Below, piece after piece: positions 17,073-25,828 of a DNA stretch of 64,000 nucleotides. Source of the DNA: G963675935 sp963803125 (lineage in GTDB: Bacteria; Planctomycetota; Planctomycetia; Pirellulales; Thermoguttaceae); contig CAWDLR010000003.1 of the NCBI GenBank assembly GCA_963803125.1, forward strand, positions 1,922,001 through 1,986,000, in the 5' to 3' direction. How positions within the stretch are numbered: the first letter of the stretch is position 1; each line of letters opens with the position of its first letter. The position numbers and the translations under genes were made by a program. The notes beneath the pieces are model-generated. The model saw nothing but the letters and a program-made list of their open reading frames with translations, was not told the DNA's origin and searched no databases.

Positions 17073-20000
17073 TCAAGTTAGGTGCGAGCGGAGGAACTTG
17101 CCCGTACTGTTCGTCTCGATCGCCGCGATCTCTTCCGGCGTGCCGACGGCGATGACTTGCCCGCCGCCTTCGCCGCCTTCGGGGCCGAGATCGATGATCC
17201 AATCGGCGGTCTTCAAAACGTCGAGATTGTGCTCGATCACCAGCACCGTGTTGCCGAGATCGACTAGCCGGCCGAGCACGGCCAGCAGCTTTCGCACGTC
17301 CTCGAAGTGCAGCCCGGTCGTCGGCTCATCGAGAATGTAGACGGTCTTGCCGGTATCGACGCGGCTTAGCTCGGCGGCAAGTTTGATCCGCTGGGCCTCG
17401 CCGCCGGAGAGCGTCGTGGAGGATTGCCCGAGCGTCATGTAACCGAGCCCCACCTCCTGCAAACTGCCGATCAGCCGGGCGATTTGCGGAAAATTCTGGA
17501 AGAACTCGGCCGCCTCCTCGACCGCCATGTCGAGCACGTCGGCGATCGAGTGCTCGCGGTAGCGGATCTCCAGCGTCTGGCGGTTGAACCGCTTGCCCTC
17601 GCATACCGGGCAGGTGACGTAGAGGTCGGGCAGGAAGTTCATCTCGATCCGCCGCAGCCCTTGCCCTTGGCATTCTTCGCAGCGGCCACCCTTGACGTTG
17701 AAACTGAAGCGGCCGGCCTTGTAGCCGCGCTGCTTGGCGTCGCGCGTGTTGGCGAAAACCTTGCGAATCTCGTCAAAAGCCCCGGTGAACGTGGCCGGAT
17801 TGCTCCGCGGCGTCCGCCCGATGGGCGATTGGTCGATCTGTACGACTTTGTCGATCTGGCTCGCCCCGCGGAGGCTGCTATACGGGCCCGGCTTCGCCGC
17901 CACGCCGCCCAAACGGCGGACCAACGCGCGGGCGAACGTCTCCTCCAGCAGCGAGCTCTTGCCCGATCCGCTCACGCCGGTCACGCACACCATCGCCGAC
18001 AAGGGGAACTGGACGGTGATGCCCTTCAGGTTGTTGGTCGTGACGCCCTCGATCGTAATGGCGCGAGTCTTGGCCACGCGGCGGCGATGCTGGGGGACGG
18101 GAATTCGCTCGACGCCCGCCAAGTAGCGGCCGGTAAGCGATTCCGCATTGGCGGCAACTTCGTCAGGCGTGCCTTGGGCAACGACGCGGCCCCCGTGACG
18201 GCCGGCGCCGGGGCCAAGGTCGACGATGCAATCCGCCCGCCGCATGATCGTCTCGTCGTGTTCCACCACGACCACGGTATTGCCGCGCGACTGCAACTCG
18301 CCCAGCGTGTCGATCAGCCGCCGGTTGTCGCGCGGGTGCAGGCCGATCGACGGCTCATCGAGCACGTAGCAGACGCCGACCAACCCTGATCCGAGTCCCG
18401 CGGCCAGCCGCACCCGCTGCAACTCGCCGCCGCTGAGCGTGCCGGCCGGCCGGTCGAGTGTCAGATAAGCGAGCCCGACGCGATCCAGGAAATCGAGCCG
18501 TGAGTCGATCTCCGCCAGGATAGGCTGGGCGATCGGCTGCTGGTGAGCGGGGAAGAGGAGAGGGAGAGAGGGGGAGAGGGGGAGACGGGGAGAAGAGGAG
18601 CTTTCCTCGTTCCCACGCTCTGCGTGGGAACGCCCTGCTTTGAGGTTCTGCGTCGCACCAGCGGGTTCGGCGTCTTGACGGTCTTCACCGCTCATCGGAC
18701 GCGGAGCGTCCACGCCGGTGCGTTCCCACGCAGAGCGTGGGAACGAGGATTTCTCCCCTCCGCTCTTCGTCTCCTCGCCTTCCCGTCTCCTTGTCTCCCC
18801 CTCTCCCCCTCTCCCCGTCTCCCCGTCTTCGCCTCCCGAACTGAGCACTGAAGTGCCCAGCCCGAGCCCTTGGAAGAATGGCCTGGCGGCGGTGACCGTT
18901 AACGCGGTGACTTCATGAATCGCCCGGCCGGCGATGCACACAGAGCGGGCTTCCGGTCGCAGACGCGAGCCGCCGCACTCCTTGCAGACCAGTTCGCTGC
19001 GAAACGTTTCGAGCTTTTGCCGCCTTGGCTCACTGGCGGTGGTCGCGTATTCCTTTTCCAGCATCCCCAGCACACCGGGGAACCGCTTATCTGCGCCGTG
19101 CAGGAGCTGCTCGCGAAACTTGGGCGAAAGGGCATCCAGCGGCGTGTTCCAGCGAATGCCCGCCTTGGCCAGGAAGGGGCGAAGCTGGTTCTGCCGTTTT
19201 TGCACCGCGGCGGGCGTGTCTCCTTTCCAGGGCGCGACGGCCCCCGCCGCCAACGACAGCGAAGGGTCGGGCAGAACCAATTCGGGATCAAAGCCCATCC
19301 GCGCCCCAAGTCCCTCGCACGCCGGACACGCGCCATACGGACTGTTGAAGCTGAACGTCCGCGGCTCCAACTCCTCGTAACTGATTTTGCAATTCGGGCA
19401 AGCGTATTGCGTACTGAAGAGGCGATCGCGCCACAGCGATTGGCCCGCCGCCTTCTCTTCGTGGGCGGCAAGCACCAGCCCGTCGCCGTGCCGAACCGCT
19501 AGATTGATCGATTCCGCCAAACGATCGCGCACGCCTTCGCGGACAACGACGCGATCGATCACCGCTTCGATGTCGTGCTTCTTCTGGGCCACGAGCTCGG
19601 GCGGATCGCCGACGTCGATCACGGTGCCATCGACGCGGGCGCGAAGGAAGCCGGCCTTGCGGATCGTCTCGATCACGTCTCGGTGTTCCCCCTTCCGCCC
19701 GCGCACCAGCGGCGCGAGAATCATCACCCGCGTGCCGGCGCTAAGTTCCATCAGGGCGTCGAGGATCTGCTCCGGCGTCTGCTGGCGGATCGGTGCGCCG
19801 CACTGGTAGCAGCGCGGCTCGCCCAGCCGCGCGAACAGGAGCCGCAGGTAGTCGTAGATTTCCGTGACGGTGGCCACGGTGCTGCGCGGATTGTGGCTGC
19901 CCGCCCGCTGGTCGATCGAGATCGTCGGTTGCAGCCCCTCGATCAGATCAACGTCGGGCCGTTCGAGCTGATGCAGGAACTGCCGGGCGTAGGTCGAGAG

Positions 20001-20195
20001 GCTCTCGATGTACTGCCGCTGCCCCTCGGCGTAGAGCGTATCGAAGGCCAGCGAGCTCTTGCCCGAGCCGCTCGGCCCGGTAATCACCACGAAGCGGTCG
20101 CGCGGCAGGTCCAGGTCAATATTCTGAAGGTTGTGCATCCGCGCCCCGCGGATACGGATGCAGTCGTCGGCGGAAGGCAGTTTCTCTGAACCCAT
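17073..20195 (-). CDS. uvrA: Excinuclease ABC subunit A with in-frame repeat insertion
   Basis: The DNA-damage recognition ATPase of nucleotide excision repair. Two ABC modules are complete: Walker A GPSGSGKSS and GVSGSGKSS, signatures LSGGELQRV and LSGGEAQRI, and zinc modules CPNC...CPAC and CEEC...CPVC. The start MGSEKLPSADDCIRIRGARM is preferred over an ATG ten codons upstream because it fits the family N-terminus. The protein is about 1040 residues against the usual 940-950. The excess is a roughly 100-residue insert in the first ATPase module (between about residues 450 and 550), encoded by a palindromic-repeat pair and purine-rich tracts and reading through in frame. Confidence 0.95.
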   Translation of the reverse strand: MGSEKLPSADDCIRIRGARMHNLQNIDLDLPRDRFVVITGPSGSGKSSLAFDTLYAEGQRQYIESLSTYARQFLHQLERPDVDLIEGLQPTISIDQRAGSHNPRSTVATVTEIYDYLRLLFARLGEPRCYQCGAPIRQQTPEQILDALMELSAGTRVMILAPLVRGRKGEHRDVIETIRKAGFLRARVDGTVIDVGDPPELVAQKKHDIEAVIDRVVVREGVRDRLAESINLAVRHGDGLVLAAHEEKAAGQSLWRDRLFSTQYACPNCKISYEELEPRTFSFNSPYGACPACEGLGARMGFDPELVLPDPSLSLAAGAVAPWKGDTPAAVQKRQNQLRPFLAKAGIRWNTPLDALSPKFREQLLHGADKRFPGVLGMLEKEYATTASEPRRQKLETFRSELVCKECGGSRLRPEARSVCIAGRAIHEVTALTVTAARPFFQGLGLGTSVLSSGGEDGETGRGGEGETRRREGEETKSGGEKSSFPRSAWERTGVDAPRPMSGEDRQDAEPAGATQNLKAGRSHAERGNEESSSSPRLPLSPSLPLLFPAHQQPIAQPILAEIDSRLDFLDRVGLAYLTLDRPAGTLSGGELQRVRLAAGLGSGLVGVCYVLDEPSIGLHPRDNRRLIDTLGELQSRGNTVVVVEHDETIMRRADCIVDLGPGAGRHGGRVVAQGTPDEVAANAESLTGRYLAGVERIPVPQHRRRVAKTRAITIEGVTTNNLKGITVQFPLSAMVCVTGVSGSGKSSLLEETFARALVRRLGGVAAKPGPYSSLRGASQIDKVVQIDQSPIGRTPRSNPATFTGAFDEIRKVFANTRDAKQRGYKAGRFSFNVKGGRCEECQGQGLRRIEMNFLPDLYVTCPVCEGKRFNRQTLEIRYREHSIADVLDMAVEEAAEFFQNFPQIARLIGSLQEVGLGYMTLGQSSTTLSGGEAQRIKLAAELSRVDTGKTVYILDEPTTGLHFEDVRKLLAVLGRLVDLGNTVLVIEHNLDVLKTADWIIDLGPEGGEGGGQVIAVGTPEEIAAIETNSTGKFLRSHLT
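18545..18840. repeat. Repeat block inside uvrA: purine tract, TTCCCACGC palindrome pair, pyrimidine tract
   Basis: A G/A-rich simple repeat (GGGGAGAGGGGGAGACGGGG) is followed by palindromes at 18608-18632 and 18721-18745 and then the complementary C/T-rich tract. Together they form a large inverted repeat nested within the coding frame. In the uvrA frame it encodes FPRSAWERT and RSHAERGNE. Confidence 0.9.
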
Positions 20196-20466
20196 CCTGT
20201 CCACGTAAGATAGCCGGGGGCGCAATGCGGCATTATCAAACTATCCAGCGTAGCACGGACGACGGCGGAAGTAAAGCAAATGGCCGCGGCAAGCGGGTCA
20301 CGACCGCTCGTTTCTCTCTCTGTGGTAGATGTACTCCAGAAAGAGAATGGGAAACAGGCGATATGGGAAGACCAAGGCGGACGGCGCTCTTTGAGCCGAC
20401 GATTTCTCGGACGTTGGGACTAAGCGGGATGGCCAGACGTCGGGAACACAAAAGGAAGCACGAAAC

Positions 20467-21837
20467 CTATTTCTTCACTCCCGAGCTACCGAGCGATATC
20501 GACTTGATTTTGATCCAATCGCCTTTTCCGCCGCTTGGAGTTGGATCGAAACGCAGACCGGTGATCGCACCTCGGTATTCTGGCGATGCGGAAAGACCGA
20601 TCTCGTACACGTGATGCTCGCCGTCGGGCTTCAAGGCAAAACCGAGGCTCTTGTTCGGAGTGAATCGGTCATCGTCGTGGCGTCGCCAGAAAACCAGGGC
20701 CTGCGGCTTGCTCATCCGACATGCGGCTTCGATACGGAGTGCTGGGGCATCTTTCGCTTGCCAGAAACCGGGCGGCCCGATCAACTGCGGGTCGTCGCCT
20801 TGCAACGAGACGTTCAACTCGCCGCGGATCGGCCAACCCGTGTCGGAGGCGTTCACGTAGTGCCAGTGCTGCCGATCGGCGGCGAAGCGATACGTCGGCG
20901 GCGCGGGCCGTTGGGCGTGGTCGTAAACGTGCCGGCGAATCTCGTTGACTGTTCCGACGATGAGTACGTACTGGTACGAGTAGGTGATGTTGTGATCGAT
21001 GATTTCGACCTGGTTCGGACAGACGTAGCCTGTTTGCGTGTCGAGGGTCCCGCCTTTACCCGGCTCTCCGAAAAAGCCTCCGCTGATGCTGCAATTGCCC
21101 GGTTCCCAAATGCCGATGCCGCAATCGCGGTCGTCCACCAGGGCCGCCCAGTTTTCGGTGGCCAAGAACGCCCCGACCCAATCGCCTTTCTTCTTATCCA
21201 CCTCGGTCTTTACGATTCGGCGGAGCGCGTCGCCGCGAAAGGGCGTGTCGCCGCTGTACGTCATCAGTCGGTACAATGTGCCGACGGTGTAGACCGCGGG
21301 AAGTTCCTGACCGCGCGCGGGATACTTCGTTTCATCGGAGCGATTCACCACCATTTGGCTGTGGACCTCGGCCGTGTTCCCCTTGAGGCTGATCCAGCAC
21401 TCAAACGTGCAATCGGCCGGAACGTTGTCGAGCGCATATTGCATGGGAATCGATTTGACGTAGATCGATTTGCCGTCGTTCTTATGAGCGATGACTTTCG
21501 AGGGATTTCGGAAGTGGTCGCCCGCCTGAACCGGATTCCATCCCAACTGGCGCCACTGGGGAAACGGCTCTTTGCCGGGAACGCGATAGGGCACCGGGCC
21601 GGAATAGTGCGACATCTGTATCTGCCGTCCCCAGTCCCAATTGTTCACCAGATTGCTCGCATTGCCCGATTTCGATAGATAGGTGATCGCTCCGCCGGCG
21701 TTGAGATTCACTCCCAGGCGAATGACGCCGTCGTCGAGGAAACTCATGTTCGGCTCGCTGCCATGGCCGGCAGCCGCCATCGAACTCGCACAGCGCAGAC
21801 AAAGGAACGCCAAAACGGACAATTTCTTGGCGAGCAT
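20467..21837 (-). CDS. Secreted protein of unknown function, putative polysaccharide-active beta-sandwich
   Basis: A 456-residue exported protein. The ATG with signal peptide MLAKKLSVLAFLCLRC and a GAGGAGC ribosome site was chosen over one 20 codons upstream. The sequence is Trp/Tyr-rich and beta-strand-like (GRQIQMSHYSGPVPYRVPG; GWNPVQAGDHFRNPSKVI). The last 130 residues look like a carbohydrate-binding jelly roll (ALRIEAACRMSKPQALVFW). I do not recognise a catalytic motif. It resembles uncharacterised secreted proteins that often accompany glycan-degrading genes; glycan binding or cleavage is inference. Confidence 0.65.
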   Translation of the reverse strand: MLAKKLSVLAFLCLRCASSMAAAGHGSEPNMSFLDDGVIRLGVNLNAGGAITYLSKSGNASNLVNNWDWGRQIQMSHYSGPVPYRVPGKEPFPQWRQLGWNPVQAGDHFRNPSKVIAHKNDGKSIYVKSIPMQYALDNVPADCTFECWISLKGNTAEVHSQMVVNRSDETKYPARGQELPAVYTVGTLYRLMTYSGDTPFRGDALRRIVKTEVDKKKGDWVGAFLATENWAALVDDRDCGIGIWEPGNCSISGGFFGEPGKGGTLDTQTGYVCPNQVEIIDHNITYSYQYVLIVGTVNEIRRHVYDHAQRPAPPTYRFAADRQHWHYVNASDTGWPIRGELNVSLQGDDPQLIGPPGFWQAKDAPALRIEAACRMSKPQALVFWRRHDDDRFTPNKSLGFALKPDGEHHVYEIGLSASPEYRGAITGLRFDPTPSGGKGDWIKIKSISLGSSGVKK

Positions 21838-21952
21838 GACGATTTGCTCCTCTTCCAGGGGAAAAAGGTGGGAACCAGGCAAATGGCAGCCAATCATCGC
21901 GACGAAAGGCAGGAATCGCGCAAGGGGAACGTCGTCGAGGCGGGACGTAGCT

Positions 21953-23206
21953 CTATCTCTTGAACAGCGATTTCAACTCCAACTCCTTCAGCGGCAGCGC
22001 CGACGAAGGACAGGCGCCGATCGCCAGGTGCAACTTCAGCGCGGCCGGCTCGAAAATCATCGTCTGCACCGTCAGGCTGCGTACGCTGACTTCATCGAGT
22101 TTCTTCGCCACATCGGCAATGCCGAGCCGGCCCAAACTGCGGGCCTGACTCAGTCTGTGATAGCGGCCGCATAGCGTCAGAATCGGCACGGCCAACTCCG
22201 CGGTGCGGAAATGGTTGGTGCAGGCGAGAATTCCGCCGCTGGAATGGCGAACCGCCACGCTTTTCGGCGTGATCTCGAACACGGCGTCGTCCTTGCAGTC
22301 GCATACCGACAAGTTCAGCAGCGTCGTGCGCTTCGCGGCACGCAGCAGTTTCTCCGCCTCGGCCACGGTCGAGCACTCTTCCAAAATCCGGCGGAAACAA
22401 AACGTATACGGCTCCCCTTGGGGATTGAATAGTGATCCGCCGTCGCGCGCCCGGTAGACCTCGTGGACCGCCACCGTCAGACCAGCGTCGTTCATTCCCG
22501 ACAAAACGCCGAGCATTCCCGGAAAACCGATGGAGACAAAGGCACGCTTGCCCTTGGGGCGGTGGACGGTGACCAGGCTGTACTTCGTCAACAGCCCAAA
22601 CGTGGGAAAATCGAGGTTGCGGCCGAACAACGGGGCACCGGTCGAACTATGATCGGCCTCGACGATGATCGACGAACAGGCGAAGCCGGAGCGCCAGATG
22701 TCGGGCAGCACGTTGCCCAACAGTCCGTACTCGCCGTCGCCGCCCAGTTGATCGAGGGCGGCGCGGAGTTCGGCGCGATGATCGGCCGACAACTGCGGCA
22801 GCAACCCCTTGCCCATTCGCACGTACTTCTCGACCAGTTCCTTCCCCCCTCTCCCGCGCATGCCCAGCAGCAGCTTCCGCGGATAATCGGCGAGCTTTTT
22901 TGCCACGTCGCCGGTGAGAACCGCGGCTTGGCGGCCCATCTCCTCGGGCGTGCCGGCCACGATCAGCACCGGCAGGTCGTTGATGTACTTCAGTTCACCA
23001 CTGCCCGATCGCCCCTCAACGAACGAGCGAGCGACGTCCGCCCTGGCAGCCGAAGCCGCCAATAACAGCAGCAGCGCCACGCCAAACCGTCTCCAAGCGA
23101 ACGCGGCTTCCCTCCGGAGCGCGGGCGTCTCGCCCGCCACGTCGAAGGCGGGCGAGACGCCCGCGCTCGGAGAACCGCTCGTGATCTTCGAACCCCTGCA
23201 ATTCAT
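21953..23206 (-). CDS. C45-family (acyl-CoA:6-APA acyltransferase-like) NTN hydrolase with repeat in its leader
   Basis: A roughly 417-residue protein of the AAT/C45 class of N-terminal-nucleophile hydrolases. GFACSSIIVEAD supplies the candidate nucleophile Cys, then GRNLDFP and GMNDAGLTVAVHEV are family landmarks. These proteins usually self-cleave and then hydrolyse or transfer acyl amides. The N-terminus is odd: about 25 residues encoded by a palindromic repeat (AGVSPAF...AGETPAL) precede the hydrophobic signal segment VALLLLLAASAARA. The original start may thus have been a GTG inside that segment. It is co-directional with the secreted protein just upstream in this list. Confidence 0.75.
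   Translation of the reverse strand: MNCRGSKITSGSPSAGVSPAFDVAGETPALRREAAFAWRRFGVALLLLLAASAARADVARSFVEGRSGSGELKYINDLPVLIVAGTPEEMGRQAAVLTGDVAKKLADYPRKLLLGMRGRGGKELVEKYVRMGKGLLPQLSADHRAELRAALDQLGGDGEYGLLGNVLPDIWRSGFACSSIIVEADHSSTGAPLFGRNLDFPTFGLLTKYSLVTVHRPKGKRAFVSIGFPGMLGVLSGMNDAGLTVAVHEVYRARDGGSLFNPQGEPYTFCFRRILEECSTVAEAEKLLRAAKRTTLLNLSVCDCKDDAVFEITPKSVAVRHSSGGILACTNHFRTAELAVPILTLCGRYHRLSQARSLGRLGIADVAKKLDEVSVRSLTVQTMIFEPAALKLHLAIGACPSSALPLKELELKSLFKR
23117..23169. repeat. GCGGGCGTCTCGCCCGC palindrome pair inside the C45 gene leader
   Basis: Inverted units GAGCGCGGGCGTCTCGCCCG and CGGGCGAGACGCCCGCGCTC are separated by 10 bp. They read in frame as AGVSPAFDVAGETPALR within the N-terminal leader. 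Confidence 0.85.
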
Positions 23207-23348
23207 CGTATTCAGCCTCACTCCTGGAAGCCCACCTCATTCCGAATGCACGGCCGGCAAAACGACCGAGCCGGCAACGGTATCACGATTCTCTACTCTA
23301 GCTTGCTTGTGCACCGCAGCCTATGCCCCCCGTGGGCCGTCGGCGGGC

Positions 23349-24398
23349 CTATTCGCGAGCGGCCGCCAAATCGTCGAGCCAGCACTCGATCAGCGTCGAT
23401 TGGTTCGCGTTGCGGTCGATCTGGGCTGCGGCGTCGAGGCAGCGCTCCAACCGTGCCGCCGAGCGCTGCCGCTCGCCCAGTTCGTGCTCGATCGCCGCTT
23501 CTACGCGACTGCGCAACTCGACGTCCGCGGAGATCGACACGCCGCACTGGGCGTGAAGGAGCTGGCGATAGAACTCGGCGGCAAAGGCGACAATCTGTCG
23601 AAGCCGCGCACGCCGCGCCGACGGCTCCTTGCCCGCCTCGTCGACAAACGCCGCCACCATCCGCGCCAGCGCCGTGCTGTCGAGCATCGCCTCGGCGATT
23701 TTCTGATAGAGCGATTCGCGAAATGACCAGAGACCCGGATCGGCCAATTCCAGCGCCTGCTGAAGGCTGCCCTCGCTGAACCGCGCCAGACGATCCGCCT
23801 CTGCCGCGTCGGCCACAAACCCCTTCGACAGCAGCAACGCGGCCACCGTTCCGATTGGCAGCGGCCGAAAGCGAATCAGTTGGCAGCGCGAGCGGATCGT
23901 GGGCAACTGCTTCGCCGGCGTCGTGCCGATCAGGATCAGCAGCGAACGCGGCGGCGGCTCTTCCAGCGTCTTCAGCAGGGCGTTGGCCCCTTCGGCGTTC
24001 AGATAATCCGCGTCGTCGATCACGGCGATTCTCCGCCCGCCCAAGGAGGGCTTGATGCCGATATTGTGGCAAAGCCCCTCGCGGCGGCGGTGCTCGCGGT
24101 CGCCGATCAACAGTTCCACGGGAATGAACGACTTTTCGTCCGGCTTGGCCACCATCTCCAAATCGGGATGTGTGCCGGCAGCCACCTGGGCGCAGGATGG
24201 ACAGGTGCCGCACGGATCCAAGGCACTCTCCGGCCGCGTCTGGCAAAGCAGCGCCTGGGCCAGTTTCAGCGCGAACGTCAGTTTTCCAATCCCCGCCGGA
24301 CCGGCAAACAAGAAACTGCTCGCCAGCCGCCCGCGGCCGATCGCCCGGCGAAACTCTTCGACCACGTCGTCGTGTCCTTCGATGCCGTGCCAGGACAT
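23349..24398 (-). CDS. holB: DNA polymerase III subunit delta'
   Basis: A 349-residue AAA+ clamp-loader subunit. FAGPAGIGKLT is the Walker A loop, CGTCPSC is part of the zinc module, AVIDDADYLNAEGANALLKT is the Walker B and sensor region, and the SRC motif is present (TIRSRCQLIRF). The C-terminal third is helical as expected for the collar domain. It lies directly downstream of tmk on the same strand, a gene pair often found together, with repeat-rich DNA between them. Confidence 0.93.
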   Translation of the reverse strand: MSWHGIEGHDDVVEEFRRAIGRGRLASSFLFAGPAGIGKLTFALKLAQALLCQTRPESALDPCGTCPSCAQVAAGTHPDLEMVAKPDEKSFIPVELLIGDREHRRREGLCHNIGIKPSLGGRRIAVIDDADYLNAEGANALLKTLEEPPPRSLLILIGTTPAKQLPTIRSRCQLIRFRPLPIGTVAALLLSKGFVADAAEADRLARFSEGSLQQALELADPGLWSFRESLYQKIAEAMLDSTALARMVAAFVDEAGKEPSARRARLRQIVAFAAEFYRQLLHAQCGVSISADVELRSRVEAAIEHELGERQRSAARLERCLDAAAQIDRNANQSTLIECWLDDLAAARE

Positions 24399-24440
24399 AG
24401 CGGAATGATAAATGATGAGTGATGAATGATGAATTGCTGA

Positions 24441-25070
24441 TCAGCTACTGCCCACTGCCCACTGCCCACTGCCCACTACTCTCCTAATCTCCTCCTGCAC
24501 TTCGCCGATCGATCCGGCGGCGCCAACAACGACAATCTTGTCCGGCGTCTTCGCCGCTTCGGTCAGAAAACCCTGCCGCACCCGGGCGTGGAAGTCGTCG
24601 CCCTGCTTCTCCATGCGGTCCAGCGGGCGGGCCATCCTCGCCGCCGCCACGTCGGCGGGGACGTCGAGCACAATCGTCAGATCGGGCATTAGCCCCGCGG
24701 TGGCGATCCGCCCCACTTCCCAGAGCGTCGCCACGTTGAGCCCGCCGCCGTAGCCCTGGTAAACCACGTTGGCCAGCAGGTAGCGGTCGCTTACCACGGT
24801 CTTGTCCTGCTCCAAGGCCGGGCGGATGACCTCCTCGACCATTTGCGACCTGGCGGCCATGTAGAGCAGCATTTCGCTGCGGCGGTCGATATGCAGGTCG
24901 TGCCGGTCGAGCAGCAGCCCGCGCACGGCCTCCCCCAGCGGCGTGCTCCCCGGGTCGCGGCACGCCAGCACGTCCTGTCCCCGCTCGCGCAGCCATCCGC
25001 AGAGCAATTCCACCTGCGTCGATTTTCCCGACCCGTCGCCGCCGTCAATGGAGAGGAACATAGACGGCAT
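24441..25070 (-). CDS. tmk: Thymidylate kinase
   Basis: A roughly 209-residue enzyme that phosphorylates dTMP to dTDP. The P-loop is DGGDGSGKST, followed by the DR(Y/S) motif VVSDRYLLANVVYQG and the lid region ARPLDRMEKQGDDFH. The start MPSMFLSIDGG is chosen at the family N-terminus; a second ATG three codons in is possible. The last ten residues (GSGQWAVGSS) are encoded by an ACTGCCC tandem repeat, so the C-terminus was extended by repeat DNA. Confidence 0.93.
   Translation of the reverse strand: MPSMFLSIDGGDGSGKSTQVELLCGWLRERGQDVLACRDPGSTPLGEAVRGLLLDRHDLHIDRRSEMLLYMAARSQMVEEVIRPALEQDKTVVSDRYLLANVVYQGYGGGLNVATLWEVGRIATAGLMPDLTIVLDVPADVAAARMARPLDRMEKQGDDFHARVRQGFLTEAAKTPDKIVVVGAAGSIGEVQEEIRRVVGSGQWAVGSS
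24447..24478. repeat. ACTGCCC tandem repeat at the tmk 3' end
   Basis: Four heptamer copies of ACTGCCC in a row. On the coding strand they give the Gly-Gln-Trp-Ala-Val tail of tmk. Confidence 0.85.
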
Positions 25071-25160
25071 TGTAAACGACCAGCGGCGCGGGGCCAAGGG
25101 AGGTGAATGGGGGGACCTGAGGATTAACAAGGAGGGAGTCGGGATCGTAGATGTGATTCC

Positions 25161-25220
25161 GGAGATTTCGGATTTGAGATTTCAGATTTGAGATTTCAGA
25201 TTTGAGATTCGAGTTCGAGG
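25161..25220. repeat. GATTTGAGATTTCA simple-sequence tract
   Basis: Alternating GATTTGAG and ATTTCAGA units in the gap between tmk and the four-helix-bundle gene. A second tract at 25440-25492 lies inside that gene and is read as EISHLKSEISDL. Confidence 0.8.
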
Positions 25221-25228
25221 TTGGAAGA

Positions 25229-25768
25229 TCAGGCACCGTCGGGATCGTCGGGGAACAATTCAGGATGCTCTTCACGAAAGCGCTGTCGAATCTCGCGGCG
25301 GAACGCGGCGGCACGCTTGTCGGACTCGTAATCGCGGCGGCTCTGATCGTTGAGGTGGCGCTGGCCCTTGATGTCGGAGTTTTGCAGGCTGTCGGCCCAG
25401 GCGCGAATTTGACGGGAGCAGGATTCGGCCAGAGGAATCAAATCTGAGATTTCAGATTTGAGATGCGAGATTTCAGATTCGGGCTGGGCGGCTGCTTTGT
25501 CGAGTTGGCGGAGCGTGAAGCGAAACATCGAGCGAACCTCGCCGGCCGAGCCCCGGGCGATGTAGAGGAAGGCCAGCAGTTCGGCGGTCGATCCGCGTTC
25601 AAAACCCTCGGTGATGTTGTTCGAGATCGAGAGCGACGCGCGGCAGAGTTGATCGCGGAGATCGCCCGGCTGCGCAAAGAACCTCTTACGTGTCAAGTCG
25701 TACACTCGATCGGCCAACTCAACAGCCGCCTTCCACGAGGGCAGCTCCTCAAATCTCGTATATTTCAT
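25229..25768 (-). CDS. Four-helix-bundle protein (S23 intervening-sequence type)
   Basis: A 179-residue protein starting MKYTRFEELPSWKAAVELAD, the signature of the four-helix-bundle family first seen in 23S rRNA intervening sequences. LRDQLCRASLSISNNITEGF and ELLAFLYIARGSAGEVRSM are typical helices. The family is normally about 120 residues. Here a repeat-derived segment (SEISHLKSEISDL) sits in the third-to-fourth helix loop, and a charged C-terminal tail (FRREIRQRFREEHPELF) is added. Molecular function is unknown; the free-standing forms are widespread in environmental bacteria. Confidence 0.85.
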   Translation of the reverse strand: MKYTRFEELPSWKAAVELADRVYDLTRKRFFAQPGDLRDQLCRASLSISNNITEGFERGSTAELLAFLYIARGSAGEVRSMFRFTLRQLDKAAAQPESEISHLKSEISDLIPLAESCSRQIRAWADSLQNSDIKGQRHLNDQSRRDYESDKRAAAFRREIRQRFREEHPELFPDDPDGA

Positions 25769-25828
25769 GCTGCGGGGGTATCCGCAGGGGTGTTGGGCTT
25801 GCACGGGGAGAACGACATCGGCGCATGG

